Positions 25,266 to 55,901 of a stretch of 64,000 nt of DNA are shown piece by piece. The position numbers were made by a program, and so were the translations under genes. Each line of letters begins with the position of its first letter. The first letter of the stretch is position 1. The stretch comes from Tetranychus cinnabarinus. Taxonomy: Eukaryota; Arthropoda; Arachnida; Trombidiformes; Tetranychidae. Under the pieces are notes generated by a model. That model ran no database searches. It saw nothing but the letters and a program-made list of their open reading frames with translations, and was not told the origin of the DNA. The stretch lies in the NCBI GenBank assembly GCA_022266195.1, contig WHVY01000002.1, positions 12,539,001 to 12,603,000 of the forward strand, written 5' to 3'.

Positions 25266-25856
25266 CCTTTTCTGCAGGGAAAGAAAGGATAATTTAATTT
25301 AAATGATACAACAGGTGCGAGACAAATGGAAACAGAAACCTCAATGACACAAAGATAAATCAAGACAACGAAATCAAAAGCACTGCATTGAAAAAAGTTG
25401 ATCTCAATGGTCGAATCAAACTTAACTTACCACAAAAACATAGCATAGTGAAAAGCTATTCAAAGCTTGAATACTTGATTATCTTTTGCTTTCCATTATC
25501 GAAGATAATCTAAGACAGATCAAATTATCAGAGTAGATTCCACAAAAAAACAACATGAATAACAAATCAAGCAATTAATTTATTGAAAAACACATACAAG
25601 TACAAGTAAGATTTGTGGTAAAATAATAAATTTGAGCGATAATAAACTCACTTCAGCTGTTTATTTGTTAAAGCTTACAAGAAAAGCAATGAAATTTCAA
25701 ATTTGAACCCCTTCTGCAAAAGCTCAATTAGAATACATCCCCTAAAATTTGATTGGTTTAAGTTGAGTTGAGTAAAGACTTGACGTGTTCTTGAAATTTT
25801 TTGGTTATTTAATTTGTTGTAATTGACTGATCGAATTGTTATACAACTAATTAATT
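25266..25856. other. Divergent intergenic region, NADK2 / SEC11
   Basis: 591 bp between two genes read away from each other, so likely to carry both promoters. No distinct motif is supported. Confidence 0.5.
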
Positions 25857-26603
25857 ATGGATAAAATATTAGATAGCCTTGGTCTGAGCGACATCAGACG
25901 TATGACAGCTCGCCAGGTAAGTACAATGTTATGCTCATATTTTTCTGTTTTGTTTATATAAAACTAGTCTTTGTGGTCTTACCAGGTTGATCCCAAATAT
26001 TAATTTTAAAATAACGTATGTTTTGATTTTGCAGTTAAAAGTACTAATTATTGTTTTCTTTATTGCTTTTCTTCATTCATCAATATATGACACTCTTTGC
26101 ACCATTTTCGCCAGCTTTATTACCAATTTCTTAACTTTGGAATGATCGTTTCTTCCGCCCTGATGATCTGGAAAGGTTTAATGGTTTTGACGGGAAGTGA
26201 AAGTCCGATTGTAGTTGTACTCAGTGGAAGTATGGAGCCTGCATTTCACAGAGGCGATCTACTTTTTTTAACCAATTACCGAGAGGATCCAATAAAAGTT
26301 GGTGACATTGTGGTTTTCCGTGTGGAGGGCAGGGAAATCCCAATTGTCCATAGAGTTTTAAAATTACATGAGAAAGAAGATGGATCAGTTAAAATACTGA
26401 CCAAAGGTGATAATAATTCCATAGATGATCGAGGACTTTACGCTCCAGGCCAACTTTGGCTGCAAAAGAAAGATATAGTCGGCCGGGCGAGAGGGTTTGT
26501 TCCATATGTGGGTATAGTGACTATTCTAATGAATGATTATCCTAAATTTAAATACCTTGTCTTAGGTTGTTTGGGTGTATTTGTGCTTGTTCACAGGGAT
26601 TAA
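25857..26603 (+). CDS. SEC11: Signal peptidase complex catalytic subunit SEC11
   Basis: Two exons, 25857-25916 and 26115-26603, joined in phase, 182 aa (human SEC11A 179). After a cytosolic N-terminus ending TARQ comes the single membrane helix ([14 protein letters not shown]), then the catalytic boxes: [11 protein letters not shown] with the nucleophile Ser, DIVVFRV, PIVHRV with the His that replaces the bacterial Lys, and [10 protein letters not shown] with the Asp. It cleaves signal peptides in the ER lumen. The last residues (VLVHRD) match the family end. Confidence 0.96.
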
Positions 26604-28015
26604 GCTATTCTTTTTTTATGTCCACATTTGCAAACACCCAAACCAGTGAAATCATATTTAAAATCATCAAATAAAATCCAATGAATTTTTTTAATTAAAT
26701 TTATTCTATTGAATCTATTAACAATTTCACCTCTCATTCGTGGCTATTTTCACCTGGTTGATGACAATCCAACATGGTAGAATGAATAGTTTTGTTGCAA
26801 AATTTCATCCTCAAATGTATGAATGGTTTTCAAAAAAATTGGTCTATTATTTTATATGAAAGAATGGTTCAAATGTTTCTTTTTGCGAACACTTGTGTCT
26901 TACGTGTTTGGGATCTATTCTTTTGTGAAGGAGTTGCGTTGTCATAATTTCCAGTGTTTAGGTCGCCATGATCGAGTTAAATTTAAAAAAGAACCATCAG
27001 TCAATTCCGGAACATGTGTGTTTTCATCATCAGTAAATTCACCTTTTTCATCAACTCCACCACTTTTCAACTTCATTCCATGAAATGTTTGCTCAAGAAA
27101 ATGGTTCTTCCTAGCTTCTGTTCTTCTTATGCAAATGCAGCAGAAGATGCCTTTTGGTGTTTATTACAAATCTGTGATCATTATGTTCCTGGTTATTTTT
27201 CACCTGGGTTAGAAGCAATCCAACTGCATGGTCAAATGTCTAGTTTTGTTAACGTTATCAGTAAATAAAGGTTCAACTATTTCGTTAAAGTTATTTTGAT
27301 TCACTTCGATGATTTATTCGTTCTTTCGTTTCTTTTATTATATTTCATTATCATTTCATTCATTGGCGATGATAAGACCAATTAAAATTGTATCAAGAAC
27401 AATATGATAATTGCATCTCAAATTTTCTTGATGTTAGTCAATTTCTTGAAAAGTATGCGTAAGGTATACTTATTTAGGTAATTTGTATATTACGTTAATA
27501 AAGTTAATGAATAAACAATAATTTCCAATTCTTTGCGTTTTCGCAGGTTCTTGAAGGTAATTAGGTGATTAGAAATTCTGCAAATGTGGATCAACATATA
27601 AAGGTTTTCACTCTTAAAATATTCCAAGCAAATATTTGACTGAACAGTTTGTCACATCTAACTATTTTCCCATTGAACGAGTGATTAAACATGGATTTAA
27701 GGGAAAAGGATCTTCAAAATGATCACAAAAAACAAACAAAAACAAAGTTTGAGATGTAGAAAGGGAAAGAACGATCAATCCAAAGAATGAAGTAAATCAA
27801 ATCTAGCAAAAGGACAATTTATTTTGATCATAAATACAACCAATAACGGGTTCTACACTAATCCACCATGTTTTTAGTTTATTTATTTTCGGCACGTTAA
27901 TTTCAGGTGACAAAACATCATCGGAATTTTGTAGTACTGAGCTACTTTTTAAACCCGATTGAACTCACATTTGTCATATTGAATAATTGTAATTTCAATA
28001 AATGTGATATAAAAT
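26604..28015. other. Intergenic region carrying TBC pseudogene pieces
   Basis: Lies between the SEC11 stop and the 3' end of the RWDD2-like gene. Most of 26790-27830 is decayed sequence matching the TBC1D10-like gene at 48392-50104 (see the pseudogene entry); the remainder is AT-rich with no feature. Confidence 0.6.
26790..27830 (+). pseudogene. Scrambled, decayed TBC1D10-like fragments
   Basis: Blocks match the intact TBC gene (48392-50104) at the DNA level but with stops, indels and changed order. About 26800-27065 matches parent 49578 to 50060 with deletions (LRVWD/FCEG region, then GRHDRVK, then the Ser-rich tail). About 27078-27270 matches parent 49322-49570 (HEMFAQENG, then [20 protein letters not shown]) with an internal deletion and then jumps to the parent tail near 50040. 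About 27570-27830 again matches parent 49830-50010 with frameshifts. 27340-27480 resembles the parent 3' UTR near 50130-50240. At least two partial copies are implied, in the same orientation as the parent. No functional product is expected. Confidence 0.8.
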
Positions 28016-47745
<19,730 letters not shown>

Positions 47746-48391
47746 GGTGAAAAAGAAGGAAAAAAATAAGATTTGAAAATGTTAGGGTAATGTTAAGGAA
47801 AACAAGAGAGGGATAGAAAAGGCTTTTTTCTCATCTATTTGATTCAGCTGTGTTGTAGTTTTCATTTGGATTGATCACTTGTCTCATCTTTCATCCTTAA
47901 ACTTGTACTAACCAATTTCAAATACGTTTTTACTTTAAGTGCCACGCCTTGGCTTTTTTGCCTACCTTGATCCTTGAAGAAATACAGTTAAATAACATTA
48001 TTAACAGTTAAATAGAAGCAGCAGCAACAGCAACAACTACTACTTGAGCAACTTTAATTTTCATGCAATTGATATGATTGTGGCTGTGTTTTGAAAGACT
48101 AGAGATACACCAACTCACACCTGAAAGTACATATAACCTTTGAAATAGATTTGGAACCCTAATTCAATTCCCTAATCAGCTTTCATTTTCTTTGTTTTTT
48201 TTGTGTGTTGATTAGCTGATTCAATGATCACACACTCAATTTATTGAATTTCATCCAATTGTTTGCTGTTCTAGTTGAATGATGGGATAAAATAATTTCA
48301 ACTTCCGCGTGGTGGTTTCACATGGTTAATCTAATTAATTTTTCTTCTTTTTCTTTCAAAACTTGTTTTTTCACACTTGCAGGATAGAGCC
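47746..48391. other. Divergent intergenic region, RWDD2-like / TBC
   Basis: Promoter space for two genes read away from each other. A polypyrimidine stretch and AG at 48381-48382 (CACTTGCAG) just before the TBC start codon suggest that a non-coding upstream exon of the TBC gene is spliced here. Confidence 0.5.
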
Positions 48392-50104
48392 ATGACACAA
48401 AGATCAAGCAGAGGTAATATTGGACCTTGGAGGGCTGTCGCCGCTGAAGCTGCAGCTACCGCGGCTGCTTCTGGTCGTACTTCAAGTAAATCAATTGGAA
48501 TAGCAAATGGTGGCAATACTCTTGATAGTAATTATTCTGATGAATCTCGGTTATCCGGTAAAAACAATTCCACCTTGTCATCAAAAATTGCAATTAAATC
48601 TATACCATCATCAACTTCACCTCAATCAGCCGCTGTAATTAGCACAATCTCAAATCAAAAGCGTTCAATAACAAACTTATCATCATCCTCAATGTACCAC
48701 CATCATCATGATCATCATTATTCATACAATAACACAGGGTATTCAACAAACGGTAGCATATCAAAGTCATCCATGACCGCAGCAGCAGCCGCTGCATTGG
48801 AAAAATCAACAGGAACTAATAATGGTGCCGTGGATACTTCGGATGAAGAAGATGATGACTACAGTTCACCAGTTAGGCGGACATCTAATTACAAGAACAA
48901 TCTTATCAGTGCAAGGAATGGAAGCAAGAGTAAAGTAAATGATGAAGGTCCATCATCGTCATCCATATCAGCTACAAAATTAGACCGATTTGGATTTTAT
49001 ATCAATGATCCTCAATCCAAAGGTTTATCGGATGATATGAATAATTTATCTTTAATAGAAATCACTCGTAAACGTGAATCAAAGTGGCTTCATATGTTTT
49101 CACATTGGGATGAATATATTCACAAAAAGTGGAAAAAATTACGCACTCGTTGTCGAAAAGGAATCCCAGATTCAGTTAGAGGTAAAGCATGGTTTTATCT
49201 GTGTGCTGGACATAAACAGAAACAAAGAAATCCAGAATTGTTTGCCAAATTGGATGGACAACCGGGTGATGAGAAGATTAATGATGAGATTCGTAAAGAT
49301 TTAAATCGTCAATTTCCATCTCATGAAATGTTTGCTCAAGAAAATGGTTCTGGACAAGAAGATCTATATCGAATTTTAAAAGCCTTCTCTGTGATCAAAC
49401 CTGATATCGGCTATTGCCAGGGTCAAGCACCATTAGCTTCTGTTCTTCTTATGCAAATGCCAGCAGAAGATGCCTTTTGGTGTTTATTACAAATCTGTGA
49501 TCATTATGTTCCTGGTTATTTTTCACCTGGGTTAGAAGCAATCCAACTACATGGTCAAATGTTGTCTAGTTTTGTTAAAAAATTTCATCCTCAAATTTAT
49601 AAATTGTTCAAGAAACAATCAATTGATCCAGTACTATATATGACGGAATGGTTCATGTGTTTCTTTTCACGAACACTTTCTTGGCCTTGTGTTTTACGTG
49701 TTTGGGACATGTTCTTTTGTGAAGGAATTGTGGTTATTTTCAAAGTAGCCCTTATCCTAATTTCCAGTGTTTTAGGTCGCCATGAAGATCGAGTTAAATG
49801 TGTATCAGCATATGAAACGTTGTTTGCCCTCAAAAACATTCCAAGCAAATATTTGACGGAAGAATTCCTCATTGAACGGGTTATTAACATGGATTTAAGT
49901 GAAAAGGATCTTCAAAAAGAGCATAAAGAACAAAGTTTGAAGCGTAAAAAAGAAAAGGAAAGATCAACACAACAGCGAAGTAAATCAAATCTAACAAAAG
50001 GACCATCAGTTAGTTCGGGAACAAGTATTTTGTCACCATCATCAGCAAATAAAGGTTCAATTAGTAGGAAATCTCGTTCAAAGAGTGATTTTGATTCACG
50101 CTGA
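48392..50104 (+). CDS. TBC-domain Rab GTPase-activating protein, TBC1D10/EPI64-like
   Basis: 570 aa, one coding exon. A Ser/Ala/His-rich N-terminus (about 1-190) precedes LDRFGFYIND and the TBC domain (about 250-470): RKGIPDSVRGKAWFYLCAG, IRKDLNRQFP with the arginine finger, IGYCQGQ with the glutamine finger, [29 protein letters not shown] and the C-terminal KDLQKEHKEQ helix. The KFHPQIYKLFKKQSIDPVLYMTEWF region is typical of TBC1D10. It stimulates GTP hydrolysis by Rab proteins (Rab35/Rab27 in vertebrates). The tail is basic and Ser-rich without a visible PDZ ligand. It is the source of the scrambled copies at 26790-27830. Confidence 0.92.
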   Translation: MTQRSSRGNIGPWRAVAAEAAATAAASGRTSSKSIGIANGGNTLDSNYSDESRLSGKNNSTLSSKIAIKSIPSSTSPQSAAVISTISNQKRSITNLSSSSMYHHHHDHHYSYNNTGYSTNGSISKSSMTAAAAAALEKSTGTNNGAVDTSDEEDDDYSSPVRRTSNYKNNLISARNGSKSKVNDEGPSSSSISATKLDRFGFYINDPQSKGLSDDMNNLSLIEITRKRESKWLHMFSHWDEYIHKKWKKLRTRCRKGIPDSVRGKAWFYLCAGHKQKQRNPELFAKLDGQPGDEKINDEIRKDLNRQFPSHEMFAQENGSGQEDLYRILKAFSVIKPDIGYCQGQAPLASVLLMQMPAEDAFWCLLQICDHYVPGYFSPGLEAIQLHGQMLSSFVKKFHPQIYKLFKKQSIDPVLYMTEWFMCFFSRTLSWPCVLRVWDMFFCEGIVVIFKVALILISSVLGRHEDRVKCVSAYETLFALKNIPSKYLTEEFLIERVINMDLSEKDLQKEHKEQSLKRKKEKERSTQQRSKSNLTKGPSVSSGTSILSPSSANKGSISRKSRSKSDFDSR

Positions 50105-51043
50105 TGATTCCATTATATTCCACACAACCTGAGGACCAATTAAAGCCTTATTGTTCTTAATTTAACCTTAATTTTCGTTTATTTTATCAAAAATATCTGA
50201 ATGTTATTCAATCTCTTGAAAAGTATACGTATATTTGATAAGAAAATTGGTATAAAAGCTATTCTTCCAATTGTTTACCAAGGAATCAATCGTTTCTTTA
50301 TATCGTGAATGTTTTTTGTTATAAATCACTTTCTAAATCAAATCTTTAATGATACTCTCATTTACAGAACGTTAATGGATCAAACAATAAGTTTTTCAAT
50401 TCTGTTGCTTTTTCTCAAAGCAAAGAATTAGAAGATAATTTTTCATTAAATATTCTTACATAGTCTCAATTGATTATTATAACTAATTTATCAATAAACA
50501 AAATTCAAAGTTAATGGGTTACATCAGCTTTAAGGTTGAATTGAATATGAAGATGGAACTCTCTCAGGTACAAAGAGTATAACTCTTTGCTTAGGACGCT
50601 TCTTTTGGTTAATGTAAACATTATATACATTATTATTGTATACATACTCTTTTTATTTTGGCATTTTCTTGTTGATTTTTTACTTTTTCAATAATTTTTA
50701 AGTTAGGATTGAAGGTGTTGATTAAGAAGAGGAAATGTAACCAACAAAAGAAATATATAGATTTCTGTAGAACATGAGAAGGAAAAAAAATTGCTTCATA
50801 AATCACAACTAATCTCTTTTTGATTTGTTTTTCCTGTCCGAATTTGAATTGCATCTGATGTCGTTTACTTTGTCCTCTTCATGACGAATTACCTCTCCTT
50901 AGTCCTTTTCCGCTTATTTCCTTCGTATATTGAACTGTCATGTACTTTTAACCGTGAATCCAACATTGATAATAAATTTTATTCTGTTTCAAATGTTATG
51001 TAGTTTAGTAAAGTTTTAAAGCGTTAACATGGTCCATCATAAA
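50105..51043. other. Convergent 3' flanks of TBC and HIBCH
   Basis: AT-rich 939 bp between convergent genes, expected to hold both 3' UTRs. Part near 50130-50240 has decayed copies near 27340-27480. No gene is seen. Confidence 0.5.
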
Positions 51044-54000
51044 CTACAATTGTAACTCTTTAAATTGAGGATCTGATGGACTGAAATAAGCGTTAACTTG
51101 TTCCTCTGTGACATCTTCAAGCCTATCTGGTTTCCATTTGGGGTTCTTATCTTTATCAATCAGAGCTATAATTAAAAAAATAGGATAAAAAAGAGAGTTA
51201 GTTTAAATGTTAGCCAGTCAAATAGGTTATTCATGGGATGATTAAATATGGAAAATATGCACGAATATTTTTTTGGTATTTGATATTCAATAAACTGAAA
51301 TCTGAAAATTTGTATAATTTCTGGCAAACATCCAGTCAACGTTAACTAGGTAATGATAAATAACATTGAAAATATTTGAATGAAACGTTGCTTCTATTTG
51401 TTGTTCGTTTCATATGACTTTAGCAATCTTTTACTTGATGAGAGTGGTTGTTGAGATTTATGCAAGGCCAACACAACATCATGTGTAAAACACAGGGGAA
51501 ACTAAATTAATGTCAAATGAAGAAGTTGTTAGAATCCCCTTAATAACTTAAAATACCTGGAAAGATAATTATTTGACTAACAATTATTAAATTTAATCAG
51601 GTTAATGAAGGATAAAGTCCAGACTAACTACGATTTTTTTAGACGAGTGTATTTTATAAGTTACCCTACACTTGTAATTATTTGACCGATAAGAAAACTG
51701 ATGAAGAAACTGATTTTATCATTTTCATGCTCAAGTCAATTATCAATTCTCGTTATTTAACTAGCTCGATCAACTAAATGAACGTGATTCACGAAAATAT
51801 AAATAAAAACTCATAGCTCATAACTAACCAGCTCTGACTCCTTCGAAAAAGTCCGGTATGTGCATCATTTGATGTGCGATACGATATTCCATTTTAAGAC
51901 AGTCAGGAAGGGACATCATTGAGCCTTGCTGTAGCGCTTTAAAGGTGACTTTCAGACTTGTGGGTGAGGCAGATTTCAATATTTCAAGTTGCTGTTTACT
52001 CCAATCAGAAGAATCTTTCGACAAATTTTCCATGATTTGCTCAACAGATTCAGCGGCTCCAAAAGCTGAATTGATTCTTCCTATGTACTGTTTAAGAGAA
52101 AACTCTTTTTTATAATCAGCTTCCCATTGCTCCTGATACCTTGTCAGTAGAGAATCGATTCCTTTTAAATCTGTAAAAAGAGAAATGAATTATAACAAAG
52201 TTGAGCATTTCTTTTCTTTAGCAAATTTTTGAAAATGGTCAACAATAAATACCTGGATCCTTCATCCTGAGCAAATCACTTTCCAATTCTTCTAATCGAT
52301 CAGAACATACAAAATGAGTGGCAATCCCTGCTTTAAAAAGGTCTCTACCGTGCAAACGTCCGCCTGTTAGTGCGAGAAAAAGACCAAGTTTACCAGGCAA
52401 ACGAGGCAAGAAATGAGATCCACCAACATCAGGGAAAAAACCAATTGCTGTTTCAGGCATAGCAAAAACTGCTTTTTCAGTGGCAACTCGATAAGCTCCG
52501 TGTACAGATAAACCAACACCGCCGCCCATCACGATTCCATTCAATAGTGCCACATAAGGAATAGCCATGGAGCCTATTTGATTATTTAGGCGGTATTCTT
52601 CCCGGAAAAATTCTAATCCAAGTGGTGATCCATGACCAGCTTGAGCAATCTCTGTTAATATAGAAACAAAATATCATGATTTTAACAAAGATTAACTAAA
52701 CAAAAAGGAAATGTCAAAGTAATTCACAAAATCGATCATAACTCAATGGCGTCAGAAAATAACATTCGAAATTTTTGAACTATACAGTAAAAAGAAATAT
52801 AATAAAGAACTATAAAATAATTTGAAGATTAACTTATCAATATTCGATCTGCTGTTGATTATGCTACGGTTATACAAGAATGGGATTAACTGAGTGGGGA
52901 CAGTGTTATCATTAATGATAAGAGTAAAAATCTTGACTATTATGAGTATAAGTTACGTTAATATCATAAAAAAGAGTGAAAAAAAGGAAGAGAGGTGAGA
53001 TTAAAATGATCACAGAAACAATATAAGCTGCAGACTTTTCTCGAGAGCAATGAGCGGACTATTTGACGCATAATGCCCTCATGTGATATCGATCGATTCG
53101 TAGACTAAATGTATATTCAAAGAAGTATTCAAAGTTATATGAATGAGTGTCACCTTTAATATCACCACCAGCACAGAAAGCTTTTTCTCCAGTTCCCTTG
53201 ATTATGACCATCTTCATTGAATTGTCCATTTCCCATTTTCTTAATTGCGGATATATTTTACGAACCATTGAGATATTTAGAGCATTCAATTTTTTAGGTC
53301 TATTCAAAATAATGATTCCCTTGTTTCCTTCACGATTAAGGATAACTTCGTCATCACTTGATGAGGCAGCAGAGGAGCTAGACGACATCCTTCGTCCTGA
53401 TAATTGGTAAATGAGGTTCACAGAGTCATGCCGTCCAGTAAATAACAGCCTTTAAATAATAGAAGAGGATAACAAGTAAATATAATTAATAAATAGTAAA
53501 TATAAAAAGAGAGATTGGAGAATTAGAATTCCAAATAGGTAAAAAGATTGAAATGTGCTTTTTATACAATACATTGATATTTAATGTATCAATTTTACAC
53601 AGATAAAAGAGCAGATTGTCTTAATACATCATTCATTTTCAAACTGTATGCAAACCTTTGCAATGGAAAGAAAGAAAGAGAGAAATAGCAAAGACACACT
53701 ATTCAATTCAATTGAAATCAAATAAACATCAATTCAGTGGCACTAGAAAACTCAACACAGGTAAAATGATGAGAACACAAAATCAACATGAATCAGTGAG
53801 CATTGAGGAAATCATGAATGATTTAATGAATAGCTGACGGCAATAAAAAAACAATACAAGTCAACCAAAAACAGGAACAAAAATATTAAGGAAAAATATA
53901 AGAGATGTTGAAAAAAATAACTTAACAGGACACCTTCAAACAATATTAACTGGTATAACCAGAAAACGAGATTATGGTGATCCTAGACCTTAATGTAGCG

Positions 54001-54044
54001 GCAAGATCATTATTAATTTACCTTTTCATACAAATGTTGGACAT
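51044..54044 (-). CDS. HIBCH: 3-hydroxyisobutyryl-CoA hydrolase, mitochondrial
   Basis: Five exons: 54044-54022 (23 bp), 53449-53154, 52651-52253, 52170-51829 and 51165-51044. All are GT-AG with consistent phases, 393 aa (human 386). Crotonase-fold motifs: [25 protein letters not shown] (oxyanion hole), [11 protein letters not shown] and [15 protein letters not shown] with the catalytic Glu and Asp, then the C-terminal HIBCH part ending [19 protein letters not shown]. It hydrolyses 3-hydroxyisobutyryl-CoA in valine catabolism. The tiny first exon supplies MSNICMK and with exon 2 forms a basic, Ser-rich presequence; a start at the internal MSSSSS in exon 2 is the alternative. Confidence 0.92.
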
Positions 54045-55055
54045 TGTTGAAATAACAATAAGTCGTTAATGGTGGAATAATAATAAAAACAATAAGAATT
54101 AATCACAGAATACAGAACTTACAACTGTTAAATAAAAACCGAGCAAACAGACCCACAGAAAGAGAGTTTATAAACAAGATTCTAGGTTCAACCAATGATG
54201 AGTCTTTACGCTCAGTCGTTCTTCTCCCTAACAACATCTTTCTCTCTCTCTCACTCTTCTTTCCCCTCTTTTTTTCTCTTGCAGATAAATCATTTTTGAA
54301 TTTTCTGAGCCACTATTGAATACCAATCTTTTATTTAATTTCAACTTGAACATTTGTTTGAGAAAAATGGCCGTTTGACTGGACATCTTCTGATAATCTT
54401 ATGTTACTTATCATTTGGTATAATCAGCAGTTTTAAGTCTGCTAATTCAGGGCTTATTTTTCTTATAAACTCTCTGTTGATTGTTTTTAATTAACCATTT
54501 TAATTTACTGAAAATGGTTTAAAATATTTTAATTTTCGGCACAATTATCGTAGCTAGTGTTGTACTTATTTTGTATTAGCATTCCCACTCACCACACTTT
54601 GACGTTTTTACAAACCATTAACAACAATAAATTGATAGTCATCATTACATTTTTCTATTTACTAACAGTGCACTAGCTTACAGTAATTTGATTTATCAAA
54701 ATGAACCTTAATCACATTAATCCATTACATATATTTGATCGTTCCTTGTTACCCCTAATCAATGTCAATGAGACTCTTTCTGATTTTGGCTATTGAAAAA
54801 ACACGAATTGCGTCTAGGCAATTTACTGATCAGATGGTTATTTTTTCAATTTTCATTTAATTATTTTCAACGTTTAACATTGGTTTGGATAACAGATCTG
54901 CAGGGATTAACAAAGAAAGTGACAGTTTGCAGCGGATTGACACTAATTGATTTTAAATTAGCTTCTCTGTTGGAGTTAGCATTGTTAATCTTGCTTTTAT
55001 CTCATAATACTGATTTGAAATGGTAAATAAAAAAACACGCAACATAGATAAAAAT
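54045..55055. other. Intergenic region, HIBCH 5' side to acidic gene 3' side
   Basis: Contains the HIBCH promoter region and a CT-rich stretch near 54227-54285. A 77-codon plus-strand open stretch at 54793-55026 has no coding support. Confidence 0.5.
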
Positions 55056-55901
55056 TTATAAATCGAAGTCCAGAATATTGTTTTCTTCATCAATGGTACT
55101 TAATACACTTGAATTATCAGTTTTAGTTACAGCCTTTTTAATCTCGGCAACTTTCTTTGGAGGTTCGGGGGCTTCCTTCTGAGCTTCCTTTGGAGCTTCG
55201 GTATCCATCTGCTGAGATATTTGTTCGGTATTAACAGGTGAAATTGGTTCAGGGCTCTTGGCTGCAACTTCATTTCTTTCAACTTCAACTGCAGTTGGTT
55301 CATACAAAAGAGAATTTAAAATATCCTGAGTTATAGTGGGCAATTCTTGTGTCATTTCATAATCTTTACTACCATTTGTGACTTCTTGCGTCAGCTCAAG
55401 ATCTTTACAACCATTAGTGACTTCTGGTTGTTTATTCTCAACGTGTTCTTCCTCGGTTAGGAAGGTAGCTTCCTCAGGAAGCAGGTCAGATATGTCCATA
55501 GGCACCGAGTCTTCATTTTGACTTAAACCGTTCTTGACTACATTTTGCGTATCTACTGGTTGAGGTTCACATTTTTCAGGAACCGTTTCTATTATTGTTT
55601 TAGGTTCGGCTGATGTAATTGTTGAATCACCATTTTGAATTGCTTTGGGTTCTGGCTCTTTATCAACCACAACAGGTCTTGGTTCACAGATAGACTCAGG
55701 CTGCTTGAAAACATTAGTTTCATACCACTTTAAAACATCTTCTGGTACTTTATTGTCAACGATAATTACAGGATGTTTGGAAAATAAGCTGCTAAATTTA
55801 TAATACATTTTTTCATTCACAAGTTCTAAAAGCTCTTTACTATTGACGGCGATAGTGTCTTTAACATTGTTATAAATGAATGCAGGCGGAGGTTTATCCA
55901 T
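55056..55901 (-). CDS. Acidic, mostly disordered protein of unknown function
   Basis: 281 aa, one exon. The first 70 residues look folded (PPPAFIYNN, then ELLELVNEKMYYKFSSLFSKHP, then a short WYETNVF). The rest is Glu/Pro/Thr-rich and probably disordered, with two copies of a 13-residue unit of the form EVTNGxKDxExTQ. It ends in Lys-rich sequence and the acidic/hydrophobic tail ENNILDFDL. I do not recognise the family. The C-terminal LDFDL could be a short linear motif (clathrin-box-like), which is speculative. Confidence 0.7.
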   Translation of the reverse strand: MDKPPPAFIYNNVKDTIAVNSKELLELVNEKMYYKFSSLFSKHPVIIVDNKVPEDVLKWYETNVFKQPESICEPRPVVVDKEPEPKAIQNGDSTITSAEPKTIIETVPEKCEPQPVDTQNVVKNGLSQNEDSVPMDISDLLPEEATFLTEEEHVENKQPEVTNGCKDLELTQEVTNGSKDYEMTQELPTITQDILNSLLYEPTAVEVERNEVAAKSPEPISPVNTEQISQQMDTEAPKEAQKEAPEPPKKVAEIKKAVTKTDNSSVLSTIDEENNILDFDL

